A stretch of 64,000 nt of DNA from Mycobacterium asiaticum (GTDB lineage Bacteria > Actinomycetota > Actinomycetes > Mycobacteriales > Mycobacteriaceae), in the NCBI RefSeq assembly GCF_001673635.1, contig NZ_LZMH01000083.1, forward strand, positions 62,001 to 126,000, given 5' to 3'. Each line of letters starts with the position of its first letter. Within the stretch, counting starts at the first letter, position 1. Positions 17,766 to 25,983 of the stretch are shown piece after piece. The position numbers and the translations under genes are program-made. The notes under the pieces were generated by a model. The model was not told the DNA's origin, ran no database searches, and saw only the letters and a list, made by a program, of their open reading frames with translations.

Positions 17766-18122
17766 TCAGTTGAACGAGTCTCCGCAGGCGCAGGACCCGG
17801 TGGCGTTGGGGTTGTCGATGGTGAAGCCCTGCTTCTCAATGGTGTCGACGAAGTCGATGGATGCGCCCTCGACGTACGGCGCGCTCATCCGGTCCACAGT
17901 CAGCGCGACGCCGCCGAATTCCACGGTGAGGTCGCCGTCCAGCGTCCGGTCGTCGAAAAACAGGTTGTAACGCAGCCCCGCGCAGCCGCCGGGCTGGACC
18001 GCGATCCGCAGCGCCAGATCGTCGCGTCCCTCCTGATCCAGCAGTGCCTTCGCCTTGGTGGCCGCGGCGTCGGTCAGGATCACGCCGTGGGTCTTGGCGG
18101 TCGACTCGTTCTGCACCGTCAT
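17766..18122 (-). CDS. A-type iron-sulfur carrier (IscA/ErpA/HesB family)
   Basis: A 118-residue HesB-like protein that delivers Fe-S clusters to apo-enzymes. The three expected cysteines are visible: one in QPGGCAGLRY and two in the terminal GSCACGDSF (CxC). ATG 18122 has AGGAG 6 nt upstream and was preferred over a start 18 codons earlier that lacks similarity. It lies near the bc1 Rieske and lipA genes, which need Fe-S clusters, but they are not in one operon. A 6 bp hairpin (CTGACC...GGTCAG, 17750-17769) straddles its stop and may separate it from the convergent Rv2203-like gene. Confidence 0.92.
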   Translation of the reverse strand: MTVQNESTAKTHGVILTDAAATKAKALLDQEGRDDLALRIAVQPGGCAGLRYNLFFDDRTLDGDLTVEFGGVALTVDRMSAPYVEGASIDFVDTIEKQGFTIDNPNATGSCACGDSFN

Positions 18123-18212
18123 TGCTTCTCCTACATGCCTCATTGTCCGGGTGGGCCCGCCCAGCACTTCGTCCATACAGTGTGGGGCCTGCTCAGGGAA
18201 AAACCCACTAAG

Positions 18213-19289
18213 TCAACGGTACCCCGGCGGGCCGCTATTCCCGAGTCGCGCCGCCGTCTCGGACGCCAATCCCATCAGCTGATTGGCCGCGTCAGCCAGC
18301 GCCAACCGCACCGAACCAGCGTATTCGGACATCGCCAGCGCGGACATGATGCCTGACACACGGGTGGTGGATTTGTCCACCGACACCTGCCCGGCCAACA
18401 CAATCACCGGGATTCCCAACTCGCGGGCGGCGGCCGCGATCTCACCGACCACCTTGCCGTGCAGGGACTGCTCATCGAAGTGGCCCTCGCCGGTGACGAT
18501 CATGTCGGCGTCCTCGAGATCGTCGGCGAAATTGGTGAGCTCAGCGAAGATGGCCGCCCCCGACTCACACCGGCCGCCCAGGGCCAGCAGCGCCGCCCCT
18601 ATCCCCCCGGCCGCCCCGGCGCCCGGCTCGGCGCTCACGTCGCGTCCGGCAACCGTGTCGAGCACCAGCGCCCACTGTTCGAGGCGGGCCTCGAGCTCCG
18701 CGACGGTGGCCGCGTCCGCCCCCTTCTGCGGCGCGAACACCCGGGCCGCCCCCCAGGGACCCAGCAGCGGGTATTCGACGTCCGACGCGGCGATCAGGTC
18801 AATCCCGGCCAACCACTGGCGGGCGGTGTCCAGGCCGCCGAGCTCGTCGACCATGCCCCTGCCGCCGTCGGTACACGCACTGCCGCCCAGCCCGACCACG
18901 ATCCGCGCGGCGCCGGCCTGCAGCGCCGCCCCGATCAGCTGACCGACACCCCTGCTGTGGGCGGCCACCGCGGTCTCAGGGGTCGGCGGCCCGCCCAGTA
19001 ACGCCAAGCCGCAGGCCTGCGCGCATTCCAGGTAAGCGGTCGCGGTGCGCGCGTCGAACACCCAGTGCGCGTCCACCTCGAAATCCAGCGGGCCCCACAC
19101 CCGCCGCGTCTGCGACCCGCCGATCCGGCTCGCCAGCACCTCGACGAAACCCGGCCCGCCATCGGACTGGGGCGCGACGATGAACGAATCCCCGGGACGT
19201 GACCGGGTCCACCCGGTGGCAATGGCGGCGGCGGCCTCGACCGCGGACAAGCTGTCGCCGTAGCAGTCGGGAGCAACCAGCACCCGCAT
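18213..19289 (-). CDS. Glycerate kinase family protein (Rv2205c-like)
   Basis: GlxK-type glycerate kinase, 358 residues, equal to the mycobacterial homologue. The N-terminus MRVLVAPDCYGDSLSAVEAA and central VGLGGSACTDGGRGM (substrate/nucleotide site) are typical, with VTGEGHFDEQSLHGKVVGEIA in the C-terminal part. Predicted reaction: glycerate + ATP to phosphoglycerate, linking glyoxylate or serine catabolism to glycolysis. The ATG at 19289 was chosen by family alignment; a 30-codon upstream extension lacks similarity. Confidence 0.9.
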   Translation of the reverse strand: MRVLVAPDCYGDSLSAVEAAAAIATGWTRSRPGDSFIVAPQSDGGPGFVEVLASRIGGSQTRRVWGPLDFEVDAHWVFDARTATAYLECAQACGLALLGGPPTPETAVAAHSRGVGQLIGAALQAGAARIVVGLGGSACTDGGRGMVDELGGLDTARQWLAGIDLIAASDVEYPLLGPWGAARVFAPQKGADAATVAELEARLEQWALVLDTVAGRDVSAEPGAGAAGGIGAALLALGGRCESGAAIFAELTNFADDLEDADMIVTGEGHFDEQSLHGKVVGEIAAAARELGIPVIVLAGQVSVDKSTTRVSGIMSALAMSEYAGSVRLALADAANQLMGLASETAARLGNSGPPGYR

Positions 19290-19448
19290 GGCGGGTAGCT
19301 GAAGTCTGCCGGGCCCGAAACCACCGGCAGCGTCATCCGAGGCTTGCGAGCCGTTCATTAGTGGCCAGAGTAGGTGCAACGGGCCTGCTGCCGCAGGGAT
19401 TGCTGGCGCAATTCAAATAGCGGGTGCCGGCGAAGTAACCTGGCGACT

Positions 19449-20135
19449 GTGAAACTGCTGGGCCGCAACAAGGGCGACGGAAAGAACGGGACCGAAGGAC
19501 AGGACCCGCCGGTTGTGGTGGAACAGGCTGCCGCCGCGACCGACACCGCGTCACGCGGGTCGCGCAAAACGGGTCCCAAGGGGCGGCCAACCCCCAAGCG
19601 CAGCGAAGCGCAAGGCAGGAAGGGTCCGGTGGCGCCGGCGCCGATGACGGCCGCGGAGGCACGCGCCCGGCGCAAGGCGATGCGCACGAAGATGAGCCGC
19701 GAGGAACGCCGCGCCGAACGCACCGCCAGCCGCGCCCGGATGACCGAGAGCCGGGAACGCATGATGGCCGGTGACGAGGCCTATCTGCTGCCCCGCGACA
19801 GAGGGCCGGTCCGCCGCTACGTCCGCGATATCGTCGACGCCCGCCGCAATGTGCTGGGCCTGTTCATGCCGTCGGCGCTGTTCCTACTCGCCGCCATGTT
19901 CGCCGTCCCGCAACTACAGTTCTACATGTCTCCGGCGATGCTGGTGCTGATGATGTTGATGACGATCGACGGCTTCGTGCTGGGCCGCAAGGTGGGCAAG
20001 CGGGTGGACGAGAAATTCCCGAAGAACACCGAAAGTCATTGGAAGCTCGGTCTTTACGCGGCCGGCCGGGCCTCACAGATGCGCCGGATGCGCGCGCCCC
20101 GGCCGCAAGTCGAGCGCGGCGCCAGTGTCAGCTGA
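19449..20135 (+). CDS. DUF3043-type membrane protein (Rv2206-like)
   Basis: A 228-residue protein of unknown function conserved in mycobacteria. A long, highly basic, Arg/Ala/Glu-rich N-terminus (about 1-115, probably helical and disordered) precedes RDRGPVRRYVRDIVDARRN. Two membrane helices follow (about 143-160 and 166-185), then a basic C-terminal tail. GTG 19449 begins directly before VKLLGRNKG. The cobU-cobT-cobS operon follows 28 bp downstream in the same direction, so they may be co-transcribed. Confidence 0.85.
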   Translation: MKLLGRNKGDGKNGTEGQDPPVVVEQAAAATDTASRGSRKTGPKGRPTPKRSEAQGRKGPVAPAPMTAAEARARRKAMRTKMSREERRAERTASRARMTESRERMMAGDEAYLLPRDRGPVRRYVRDIVDARRNVLGLFMPSALFLLAAMFAVPQLQFYMSPAMLVLMMLMTIDGFVLGRKVGKRVDEKFPKNTESHWKLGLYAAGRASQMRRMRAPRPQVERGASVS

Positions 20136-20163
20136 CCGCCACGCGGAAGCCGTCTGAACACAC

Positions 20164-20694
20164 GTGCGCACGCTGGTACTGGGCGGTATCCGGTCGGGCA
20201 AGTCCAGGTGGGCGGAGGACACGATCACACAGGCACTGCAATCCGATCAGCCGGTCCGCTACCTGGCCCCCGGACCGCCGGGCGAGGCCGACCCAGAGTG
20301 GCTACAGCGGATCAGCCGCCACCGCAGCCGCCGCCCTGCACACTGGACAACGGTCGAAACCGATGATGTCGCCGCCGAATTGCGCCGGTCCCACGACGCT
20401 GCGGTGCTCGTCGACGATCTCGGCACCTGGCTCACCAGCACGCTGGACCGCCAGGGCTGGCAGGACGGCTCGGTGACCGAACCCGTCGCGGATTTGGCGT
20501 CGGCGGTCAGTGCGTTCGGGTCGACGCTGGTGCTGGTCAGCCCCGAGGTCGGGCTGACGGTGGTGCCCGCGACTGCCGCCGGACGCCGCTTCGCCGACGA
20601 ACTGGGCAACCTCAACCAGCGCATGGCCGCGCTGTGTGAGCGGGTGGTGCTGGTGGTCGCCGGACAGGCTCTGACGATCAAGGCGCCGGCATGA
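20164..20694 (+). CDS. cobU: Adenosylcobinamide kinase/guanylyltransferase
   Basis: Bifunctional enzyme of the lower-ligand assembly of cobalamin: phosphorylates adenosylcobinamide and transfers GMP to it. The 176-residue protein has a P-loop GGIRSGKS (residues 7-14), then HRSRRPAHWTTVE, whose histidine is the expected GMP acceptor, and VDDLGTWLT (Walker-B-like). Its ATGA overlap with cobT makes a tight cobU-cobT-cobS operon. In H37Rv, as I remember it, cobU is elsewhere (Rv0254c), so the arrangement here differs. Confidence 0.93.
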   Translation: MRTLVLGGIRSGKSRWAEDTITQALQSDQPVRYLAPGPPGEADPEWLQRISRHRSRRPAHWTTVETDDVAAELRRSHDAAVLVDDLGTWLTSTLDRQGWQDGSVTEPVADLASAVSAFGSTLVLVSPEVGLTVVPATAAGRRFADELGNLNQRMAALCERVVLVVAGQALTIKAPA

Positions 20695-21746
20695 TCGGGT
20701 TCGCGCCGGTGTCGCCGCCGGACCCCGGCGTCGAAGCCGCGGCCCGCGAGCGGCAGGACAGCCTGACCAAACCGCGCGGCGCGCTGGGCCGGCTGGAGGA
20801 TCTCTCGGTGTGGGCCGCGGCCTGCCAGGGTCATTGCCCGCCAAAGCAATTCGAACGAGCCCGCATCGTGGTGTTTGCCGGCGACCACGGCGTCGCCCGA
20901 TCCGGGGTATCGGCGTACCCGCCGGAGGTGACCGCCCAGATGGTCACCAACATCGAGCGCGGCGGCGCGGCGATCAACGCGCTGGCCGACATCGCCGGTG
21001 CCACGGTACGGGTCGTGGACCTGGCCGTGGACTGCGAGCAGCCGTTACTGGGGCCGTCGGAGCGGTTCAGCGACAAGGTACGGCGCGGCAGCGGCGACAT
21101 CGCCGTCGAAGACGCCCTGACCGACGACGAGACCGCCCGCGCGATAGCGTCCGGCCAGCAGATCGCCGACGAGGAGGTCGACGCCGGCGCCGACCTGCTG
21201 ATCGCCGGAGACATGGGCATCGGCAACACCACCCCGGCCGCGGTGCTGGTGGCGGCACTGACCGGCACCGAACCCGTCGCCGTCGTCGGCTTGGGCACCG
21301 GGATCGACGACGCCGCCTGGGTACGCAAGACGGCGGCGGTGCGCGACGCCCTGTTCCGCGCACACCCCATCAAGGAGAACCCGGTCGCCCTGCTGCGCAC
21401 CTGCGGCGGTGCGGACTTCGCGGCGATGGCCGGCTTCTGTGCGCAGGCCGCGATTCGGCGTACCCCGCTGCTGCTGGACGGCATGGCTGTGACGGCCGCC
21501 GCGCTGGTGGCCGAGCGACTGGCGCCGGGGGCCCGGCAGTGGTGGCAGGCCGGTCACCGGTCCACCGAGCCGGGTCATTCGCTGGCGCTGACGGCGTTGG
21601 AGCTGGAGCCGATTCTCGAGCTGCGGATGCGGTTGGGTGAAGGCACCGGCGCCGCGGTGGCGCTGCCGGTACTGCGCGCCGCTGTGGCGGCACTGTCCTC
21701 GATGGCGACGTTCACCGAGGCGGGAGTCACCGGACCGTCGACGTGA
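20691..21746 (+). CDS. cobT: Nicotinate-nucleotide-dimethylbenzimidazole phosphoribosyltransferase
   Basis: Makes alpha-ribazole phosphate from dimethylbenzimidazole (or another base) and nicotinate mononucleotide for cobalamin. The 351-residue protein has VVFAGDHGVARSGVSAYP near residue 60-77, DMGIGNTTPAAVL in the phosphate-binding region and the catalytic glutamate Glu317 in RLGEGTGAA. Start and stop overlap cobU and cobS (ATGA and GTGA), so the three proteins are probably made in coupled fashion. Confidence 0.96.
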   Translation: MIGFAPVSPPDPGVEAAARERQDSLTKPRGALGRLEDLSVWAAACQGHCPPKQFERARIVVFAGDHGVARSGVSAYPPEVTAQMVTNIERGGAAINALADIAGATVRVVDLAVDCEQPLLGPSERFSDKVRRGSGDIAVEDALTDDETARAIASGQQIADEEVDAGADLLIAGDMGIGNTTPAAVLVAALTGTEPVAVVGLGTGIDDAAWVRKTAAVRDALFRAHPIKENPVALLRTCGGADFAAMAGFCAQAAIRRTPLLLDGMAVTAAALVAERLAPGARQWWQAGHRSTEPGHSLALTALELEPILELRMRLGEGTGAAVALPVLRAAVAALSSMATFTEAGVTGPST

Positions 21747-22471
21747 TTCGTTCGCTCGCAACGGCTTTCGCGTTCGGCACGGTGCTGCCCGTGCCAAGCT
21801 CGCGGTCCGGCCCGATGGGCCGCGGTGCGATGACGGCGCTCCCGGTGGTCGGCGCCGCCCTGGGTGCGCTGGCCGCTGCCGTGACGTGGGCCGCGGGGCT
21901 GGCGTTCGGCCCGGGGAACGCGCTGTCGGGCGTGCTGGCCGTGGCGGTGCTGCTGCTGGCGACCCGCGGCCTACACATCGACGGGCTCGCCGACACCGCC
22001 GATGGTCTGGGTTGTTACGGGCCGCCGCAGCGTGCCCTGGCGGTGATGCGCGAGGGGTCGGCCGGGCCGTTCGGGGTGGCGGCCGTGGTCGTGGTGATCG
22101 TGCTGCAGGGCCTGGCGTTTTCGGCGTTGAACAGCACGGCGATCGTGGTCTCCGTGGCTACCGGTCGGGTCGGTGCGGTGCTGGCCTGCCGGCGTTCGGT
22201 GCCCGCGGCCGAGGGCAGCGCGTTGGGCGCCCAGGTGGCCGGCACCCAGCCGGTTGCGGTGGCGCTGGGCTGGCTGGCGGTATTGCTGGCCGGCGCGGCG
22301 CTGGCCGGTCCGCGGCCGTGGCAGGGCCCGGTCGCGGTGCTGGTGGCGATGGTGTGCGCGACGGTGTTGGTCGCGCATTGTGTGCGCCGGTTCGGCGGCA
22401 TCACCGGTGACGTGCTGGGCGCGGTGATCGAGTTGACGACGACGGTGACCGCGGTCGCCTTAGTTGGGTGA
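21743..22471 (+). CDS. cobS: Adenosylcobinamide-GDP ribazoletransferase
   Basis: Integral membrane cobalamin synthase that joins adenosylcobinamide-GDP with alpha-ribazole, last step of the pathway. The 242-residue protein has multiple hydrophobic helices and the conserved metal-binding HIDGLADTADGL segment, followed by MREGSAGPFG. It starts with GTG overlapping the cobT stop. The TGA stop (22469-22471) overlaps the first bases of palindrome B, so termination of translation and the hairpin are directly coupled in position. Confidence 0.95.
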   Translation: MIRSLATAFAFGTVLPVPSSRSGPMGRGAMTALPVVGAALGALAAAVTWAAGLAFGPGNALSGVLAVAVLLLATRGLHIDGLADTADGLGCYGPPQRALAVMREGSAGPFGVAAVVVVIVLQGLAFSALNSTAIVVSVATGRVGAVLACRRSVPAAEGSALGAQVAGTQPVAVALGWLAVLLAGAALAGPRPWQGPVAVLVAMVCATVLVAHCVRRFGGITGDVLGAVIELTTTVTAVALVG

Positions 22472-22525
22472 GCAGACGCAAAAGCACCCGCACGCCCGGC
22501 GTGTCGGGTGCTTTTGCGTCTGCTC
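22470..22525. terminator. Palindrome B (TRIT-like) between cobS and ilvE
   Basis: A perfect 21 bp outer stem (22470-22490 with 22505-22525) begins GAGCAGACGCAAAAGC. It encloses CACGC-CCG-GCGTG plus one unpaired T at 22504. The cobS stop codon overlaps its left foot and the convergent ilvE stop is 7 bp beyond its right foot, so almost the entire intergenic region is this element. Confidence 0.85.
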
Positions 22526-22532
22526 GCGCAAC

Positions 22533-23639
22533 CTAACCGAGCCGGGACATCCAGCCGTGGGTGTCGGCGAAGGTGCCGCGCTGGATGCCGGTCAGCGTGT
22601 CCCGCAGCGCCATGGTCACCTCACCGGGTTTGCCGTCGGCGATGGCGAACTCGTCCTGGCCGTACTTGACCCGCGCGACCGGGGTGATCACGGCGGCGGT
22701 ACCGCAGGCGAACACCTCGGTGATCTCCCCCGAGGCCGCCTTCTTCTCCCACTCCTCGATGTCGATCTTGCGTTCCTCGACGCTGAATCCCGCATCAATC
22801 GCCAACTGCAGCAACGAGTCTCGGGTGATCCCCGGCAACAGCGAACCGGACAGCTCCGGTGTCACCAAACGGGCCGAGCCGCCGCTGCCGAGCACGAAGA
22901 ACAGGTTCATCCCGCCCATCTCCTCGACGAAGCGACGTTCCACCCCGTCCAGCCACACCACCTGGTCGCAGCCGTTCTCGGCGGCCTCGGCCTGGGCCAG
23001 CAGCGATGCGGCGTAGTTGCCACCGAACTTGGCCGCCCCGGTGCCGCCCGGGCTGGCCCGGACATATTCGGTGGAGATCCAGACCGTCACCGGGCTGATG
23101 CCGCCCTTGAAGTACGCGCCGGCGGGCGAGCCGATCAGCAGGTAGCGGTACTCCTTGGCCGGGCGCACACCTAGGCCCGGCTCGGTGGCGATGATGAACG
23201 GTCGCAGATACAGCGCCTCTTCACCGCCCGCCTTGGGCACCCACGCCTTGTCGACGGCGATCAACTGCCGCAGGGATTCGATGAACACCTCGTCGGGAAG
23301 CTCCGGGATCGCCAGCCGCCGCGCCGACGAACGCAACCGGGCCGCGTTGGCGTCGGCGCGGAAGGACACGATCGAACCGTCGGTCCAGCGGTAGGCCTTG
23401 AGGCCCTCGAACACTTCCTGGGCGTAGTGCAACACGATCGCCGACGGGTCCAACTCGATCGGCCCATAGCCGATGACCCGCGCGTTGTGCCAGCCCCGAC
23501 CCTCCACATAGTCGATCGACACCATGTGGTCGGTGTGGTACTTCCCGAATCCGGGGTCGGCAAGGATCGCTACCCGCTCGGCCTCGGTAGCGGGGTCGGC
23601 CGCAGGCGAAACCGTGAACTCGAGGGGGCCGCTGGTCAT
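22533..23639 (-). CDS. ilvE: Branched-chain amino-acid aminotransferase
   Basis: PLP-dependent class IV aminotransferase for leucine, isoleucine and valine, 368 residues, equal to the M. tuberculosis enzyme. The PLP lysine is Lys204 in AAKFGGNYAASL; YAQEVFEGLKAYR and LDGVERRFVEEMGGMN are typical of the fold. ATG 23639 was chosen by family length. It is convergent with cobS across palindrome B and lies 53 bp downstream of gcvT on the same strand. Confidence 0.96.
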   Translation of the reverse strand: MTSGPLEFTVSPAADPATEAERVAILADPGFGKYHTDHMVSIDYVEGRGWHNARVIGYGPIELDPSAIVLHYAQEVFEGLKAYRWTDGSIVSFRADANAARLRSSARRLAIPELPDEVFIESLRQLIAVDKAWVPKAGGEEALYLRPFIIATEPGLGVRPAKEYRYLLIGSPAGAYFKGGISPVTVWISTEYVRASPGGTGAAKFGGNYAASLLAQAEAAENGCDQVVWLDGVERRFVEEMGGMNLFFVLGSGGSARLVTPELSGSLLPGITRDSLLQLAIDAGFSVEERKIDIEEWEKKAASGEITEVFACGTAAVITPVARVKYGQDEFAIADGKPGEVTMALRDTLTGIQRGTFADTHGWMSRLG

Positions 23640-23692
23640 GGCGCCGATTCTATAACCGGCTGGCAATGGGTTTTTGCCTGCGCGGGCGTCGA

Positions 23693-24805
23693 TCAGCGGG
23701 TTTTCACGTCGACGAAAGGCGGGCGGACCACTTCGCAGTCGACAACGCGGCCCCGCACATCGACGGTGATTTGCTGGCCATCCTGGATCCCGGCGTCGGT
23801 GTCGATCAGCGCCAGCGCGATCCCGAGCTGTAACGTCGGCGAAAACGTGCCCGACGTGGTGATCCCGATGCTGCGCTCACCGTCGCGCACGCTCAGGCCC
23901 GGGCGCAGCACTCCGCGCCCGATCATGCGCAGCCCCCGCAGCAGCCGACGCGGCCCGGCTTCCTTCTCGGCCAGCAGCGCGTCGCGCCCGAAGAACGCGT
24001 CCTTCTTCCAGCCGATCGCCCAGCCGCACCGGGCCTGCAGGGGCGAGATGTCCAGGGACAGCTCGTGTCCGTGCAGCGGGTAGCCCATCTCGGTCCGCAG
24101 CGTGTCGCGCGCGCCCAGACCGGCCGGCTGACCGCCGGCGTCGGCGACCGCGCCCACCAGCGCGTCGAACACGACCCCCGCCGAGTCCCACGGCGCCAGC
24201 AGCTCGTAACCGTGCTCGCCGGTGTACCCGGTGCGGCAAACCCGCACCGGCACACCAGAATAGGTGGCGTCGGCGTAACCCATGTAGTCCATGCCGGTGG
24301 GCAGGCCGAGCGCGGTCAGGACCGCGGTTGAGCGCGGCCCCTGCACGGCCAGGACCGCGTAGTCGCGATGCAGGTTGGTGATGGTGAGCTCGGCCCCCAA
24401 ACCGGCATGAGCGGACTCTTGCAAGGCCTGCACGACGGCGGCGGTGTTGGCGGCGTTGGGCACCAGGAAGATTTCGTCGTCGCTGACGTAGTAGGCGATC
24501 AGGTCGTCGATGACGCCGCCGGATTCGGTGCAGCACAACGTGTATTGCGCCTTGCCCGGACCGATCCGGTTCAGGTCGTTGGTGAGCGCGGAGTTGATGA
24601 ACTGCGCGGCCCCGGGGCCACGGACCAGCGCCTTGCCCAGGTGGCTGACGTCGAACAGCCCGACGGCGTTGCGGGTGGCGTTGTGTTCGCTGACGGTTCC
24701 GGCGTAGGACACCGGCATCAGCCAGCCGCCGAATTCGGCGAAGCTTGCGCCCAACTCCCGATGGCGCTCTTCCAACGGTCCGGTCAACGGCTCTGGCGCG
24801 GTCAC
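23693..24805 (-). CDS. gcvT: Glycine cleavage system T protein (aminomethyltransferase)
   Basis: T protein of the glycine cleavage complex, moving the aminomethyl carbon from lipoyl-H protein to tetrahydrofolate. The 370-residue protein shows SYAGTVSEHNATRNAVGLFDVSHL at the N-terminus, RTGYTGEHGYEL in the folate domain and the C-terminal SGTFSPTLQLGIALALI. The open frame continues far upstream of the GTG at 24805, but that extension is antisense to the cyclase gene and pepB and has no similarity. gcvH and gcvP are not in the window. The 42 bp divergent spacer to the cyclase gene leaves no room for a glycine riboswitch. Confidence 0.95.
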   Translation of the reverse strand: MTAPEPLTGPLEERHRELGASFAEFGGWLMPVSYAGTVSEHNATRNAVGLFDVSHLGKALVRGPGAAQFINSALTNDLNRIGPGKAQYTLCCTESGGVIDDLIAYYVSDDEIFLVPNAANTAAVVQALQESAHAGLGAELTITNLHRDYAVLAVQGPRSTAVLTALGLPTGMDYMGYADATYSGVPVRVCRTGYTGEHGYELLAPWDSAGVVFDALVGAVADAGGQPAGLGARDTLRTEMGYPLHGHELSLDISPLQARCGWAIGWKKDAFFGRDALLAEKEAGPRRLLRGLRMIGRGVLRPGLSVRDGERSIGITTSGTFSPTLQLGIALALIDTDAGIQDGQQITVDVRGRVVDCEVVRPPFVDVKTR

Positions 24806-24847
24806 GGCGTCCCACCCTAATCCAGCGTTGCTGGCACACTTGACCAG

Positions 24848-25963
24848 GTGTCCGACTCGCTGGACTATGACGCGCTGGAGGCGGCGGGAATCGCCGATCC
24901 GCGCGGCCGGGCCGACCTGATCAAATACCTCGCCGACCTCGGGTTCACCGTCGAGGACATGGTCGAAGCCGAGCAGCGGGGCCGGCTGTTCGGGCTGGCC
25001 GGCGACGTGTTGCAGTGGTCGGGACGGCCGATCTACACCCTGGCCGGGGCGGCCGAGCAGGTCGGGGTGTCGGCCGACGAGATCGCCCATGCCTGGGCGC
25101 TGCTGGGCCTGACGGTCGCCGGCTCCGACGTTGCGGCGCTGAGCCAGGCCGACGTCGACGCGCTCAAGACCTGGGTCGCCTTGAAGGGCGTGGTGGGCGA
25201 GGACGGCGCCTTCGGGCTGTTGCGGGTGCTCGGCGCCACCATGGCCCGGCTGGCCGAGGCCGAGTCGACGATGATCCGCGCGGGCACTCCCGACATCCAG
25301 ATGACCTACACCCACGACGAACTGGCCACCGCGCAGGCCTACCGGGCGGTCGCGGAGTTCGTGCCGCGCATCGGCGCCCTGATCGACATCGTGCACCGCC
25401 ACCACCTGACCAGCGCCCGCACCCACTTCGAGGGCGTCATCCGCGACACCTCGGCAAGTGTGGTGTGCGGCATCGGTTTTGCCGACCTGTCCAGCTTCAC
25501 GGTGTTGACGCAGACCCTGACTCCCAACGAGCTGCAGGAACTGCTGAACGAGTTCGGCGCCACCGTGTCCGACGTGGTGCACGCCAACGGCGGCCGGGTG
25601 GTGAAGTTCATCGGCGACGCGGTGATGTGGGTGAGTTCCTCGGCCGAGCGGCTCGCGCAGGCCGCGGTCGATCTCGTCGAGCACCCCCGGGCCCGCCAGG
25701 AGGGCCTGCACGTGCGGGCCGGCCTCGCGCACGGCACCGCGCTGGCCATCAACGGGGACTACTTCGGCAACCCGGTCAACCTGGCCGCCCGGTTGGTGGC
25801 GGTCGCCGGGCCGGCGCAGATCCTGGCCGATTCGGCGCTGCGCGAGCGGTTGCCGGACTGGCCGGCGGTGCCGTACGGCCCGTTGACGCTCAAGGGTTTT
25901 GACTCCCCGGTGGCTGCCTTCGAACTGCGTGCCCGCGCAGCGGACGAAACGCCGTCCGGCTGA
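24848..25963 (+). CDS. Class III adenylate cyclase (Rv2212-like)
   Basis: Soluble class III nucleotidyl cyclase, 371 residues. The N-terminal ~185 residues form a helical regulatory region of the pH/fatty-acid-sensing cyclase type known for Rv2212. The C-terminal catalytic domain keeps both metal aspartates (Asp213 in FADLSSFT and Asp257 in IGDAVMW), the purine-specifying lysine (VKFIGD) and the NLAAR transition-state Asn/Arg. All key residues are therefore present and activity as a homodimer is expected. GTG start 24848, 42 bp from the divergent gcvT. pepB follows 20 bp downstream, possibly co-transcribed. Confidence 0.93.
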   Translation: MSDSLDYDALEAAGIADPRGRADLIKYLADLGFTVEDMVEAEQRGRLFGLAGDVLQWSGRPIYTLAGAAEQVGVSADEIAHAWALLGLTVAGSDVAALSQADVDALKTWVALKGVVGEDGAFGLLRVLGATMARLAEAESTMIRAGTPDIQMTYTHDELATAQAYRAVAEFVPRIGALIDIVHRHHLTSARTHFEGVIRDTSASVVCGIGFADLSSFTVLTQTLTPNELQELLNEFGATVSDVVHANGGRVVKFIGDAVMWVSSSAERLAQAAVDLVEHPRARQEGLHVRAGLAHGTALAINGDYFGNPVNLAARLVAVAGPAQILADSALRERLPDWPAVPYGPLTLKGFDSPVAAFELRARAADETPSG

Positions 25964-25983
25964 CCCGACTAGGGTTACTGCAC

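Noticed and set aside
20136..20163. Possible cobalamin riboswitch before cobU
   Set aside because: Only 28 bp separate the genes, too short for the aptamer, and no B12-box is visible.
24806..24847. Possible glycine riboswitch before gcvT
   Set aside because: The divergent spacer is 42 bp; no aptamer fits.
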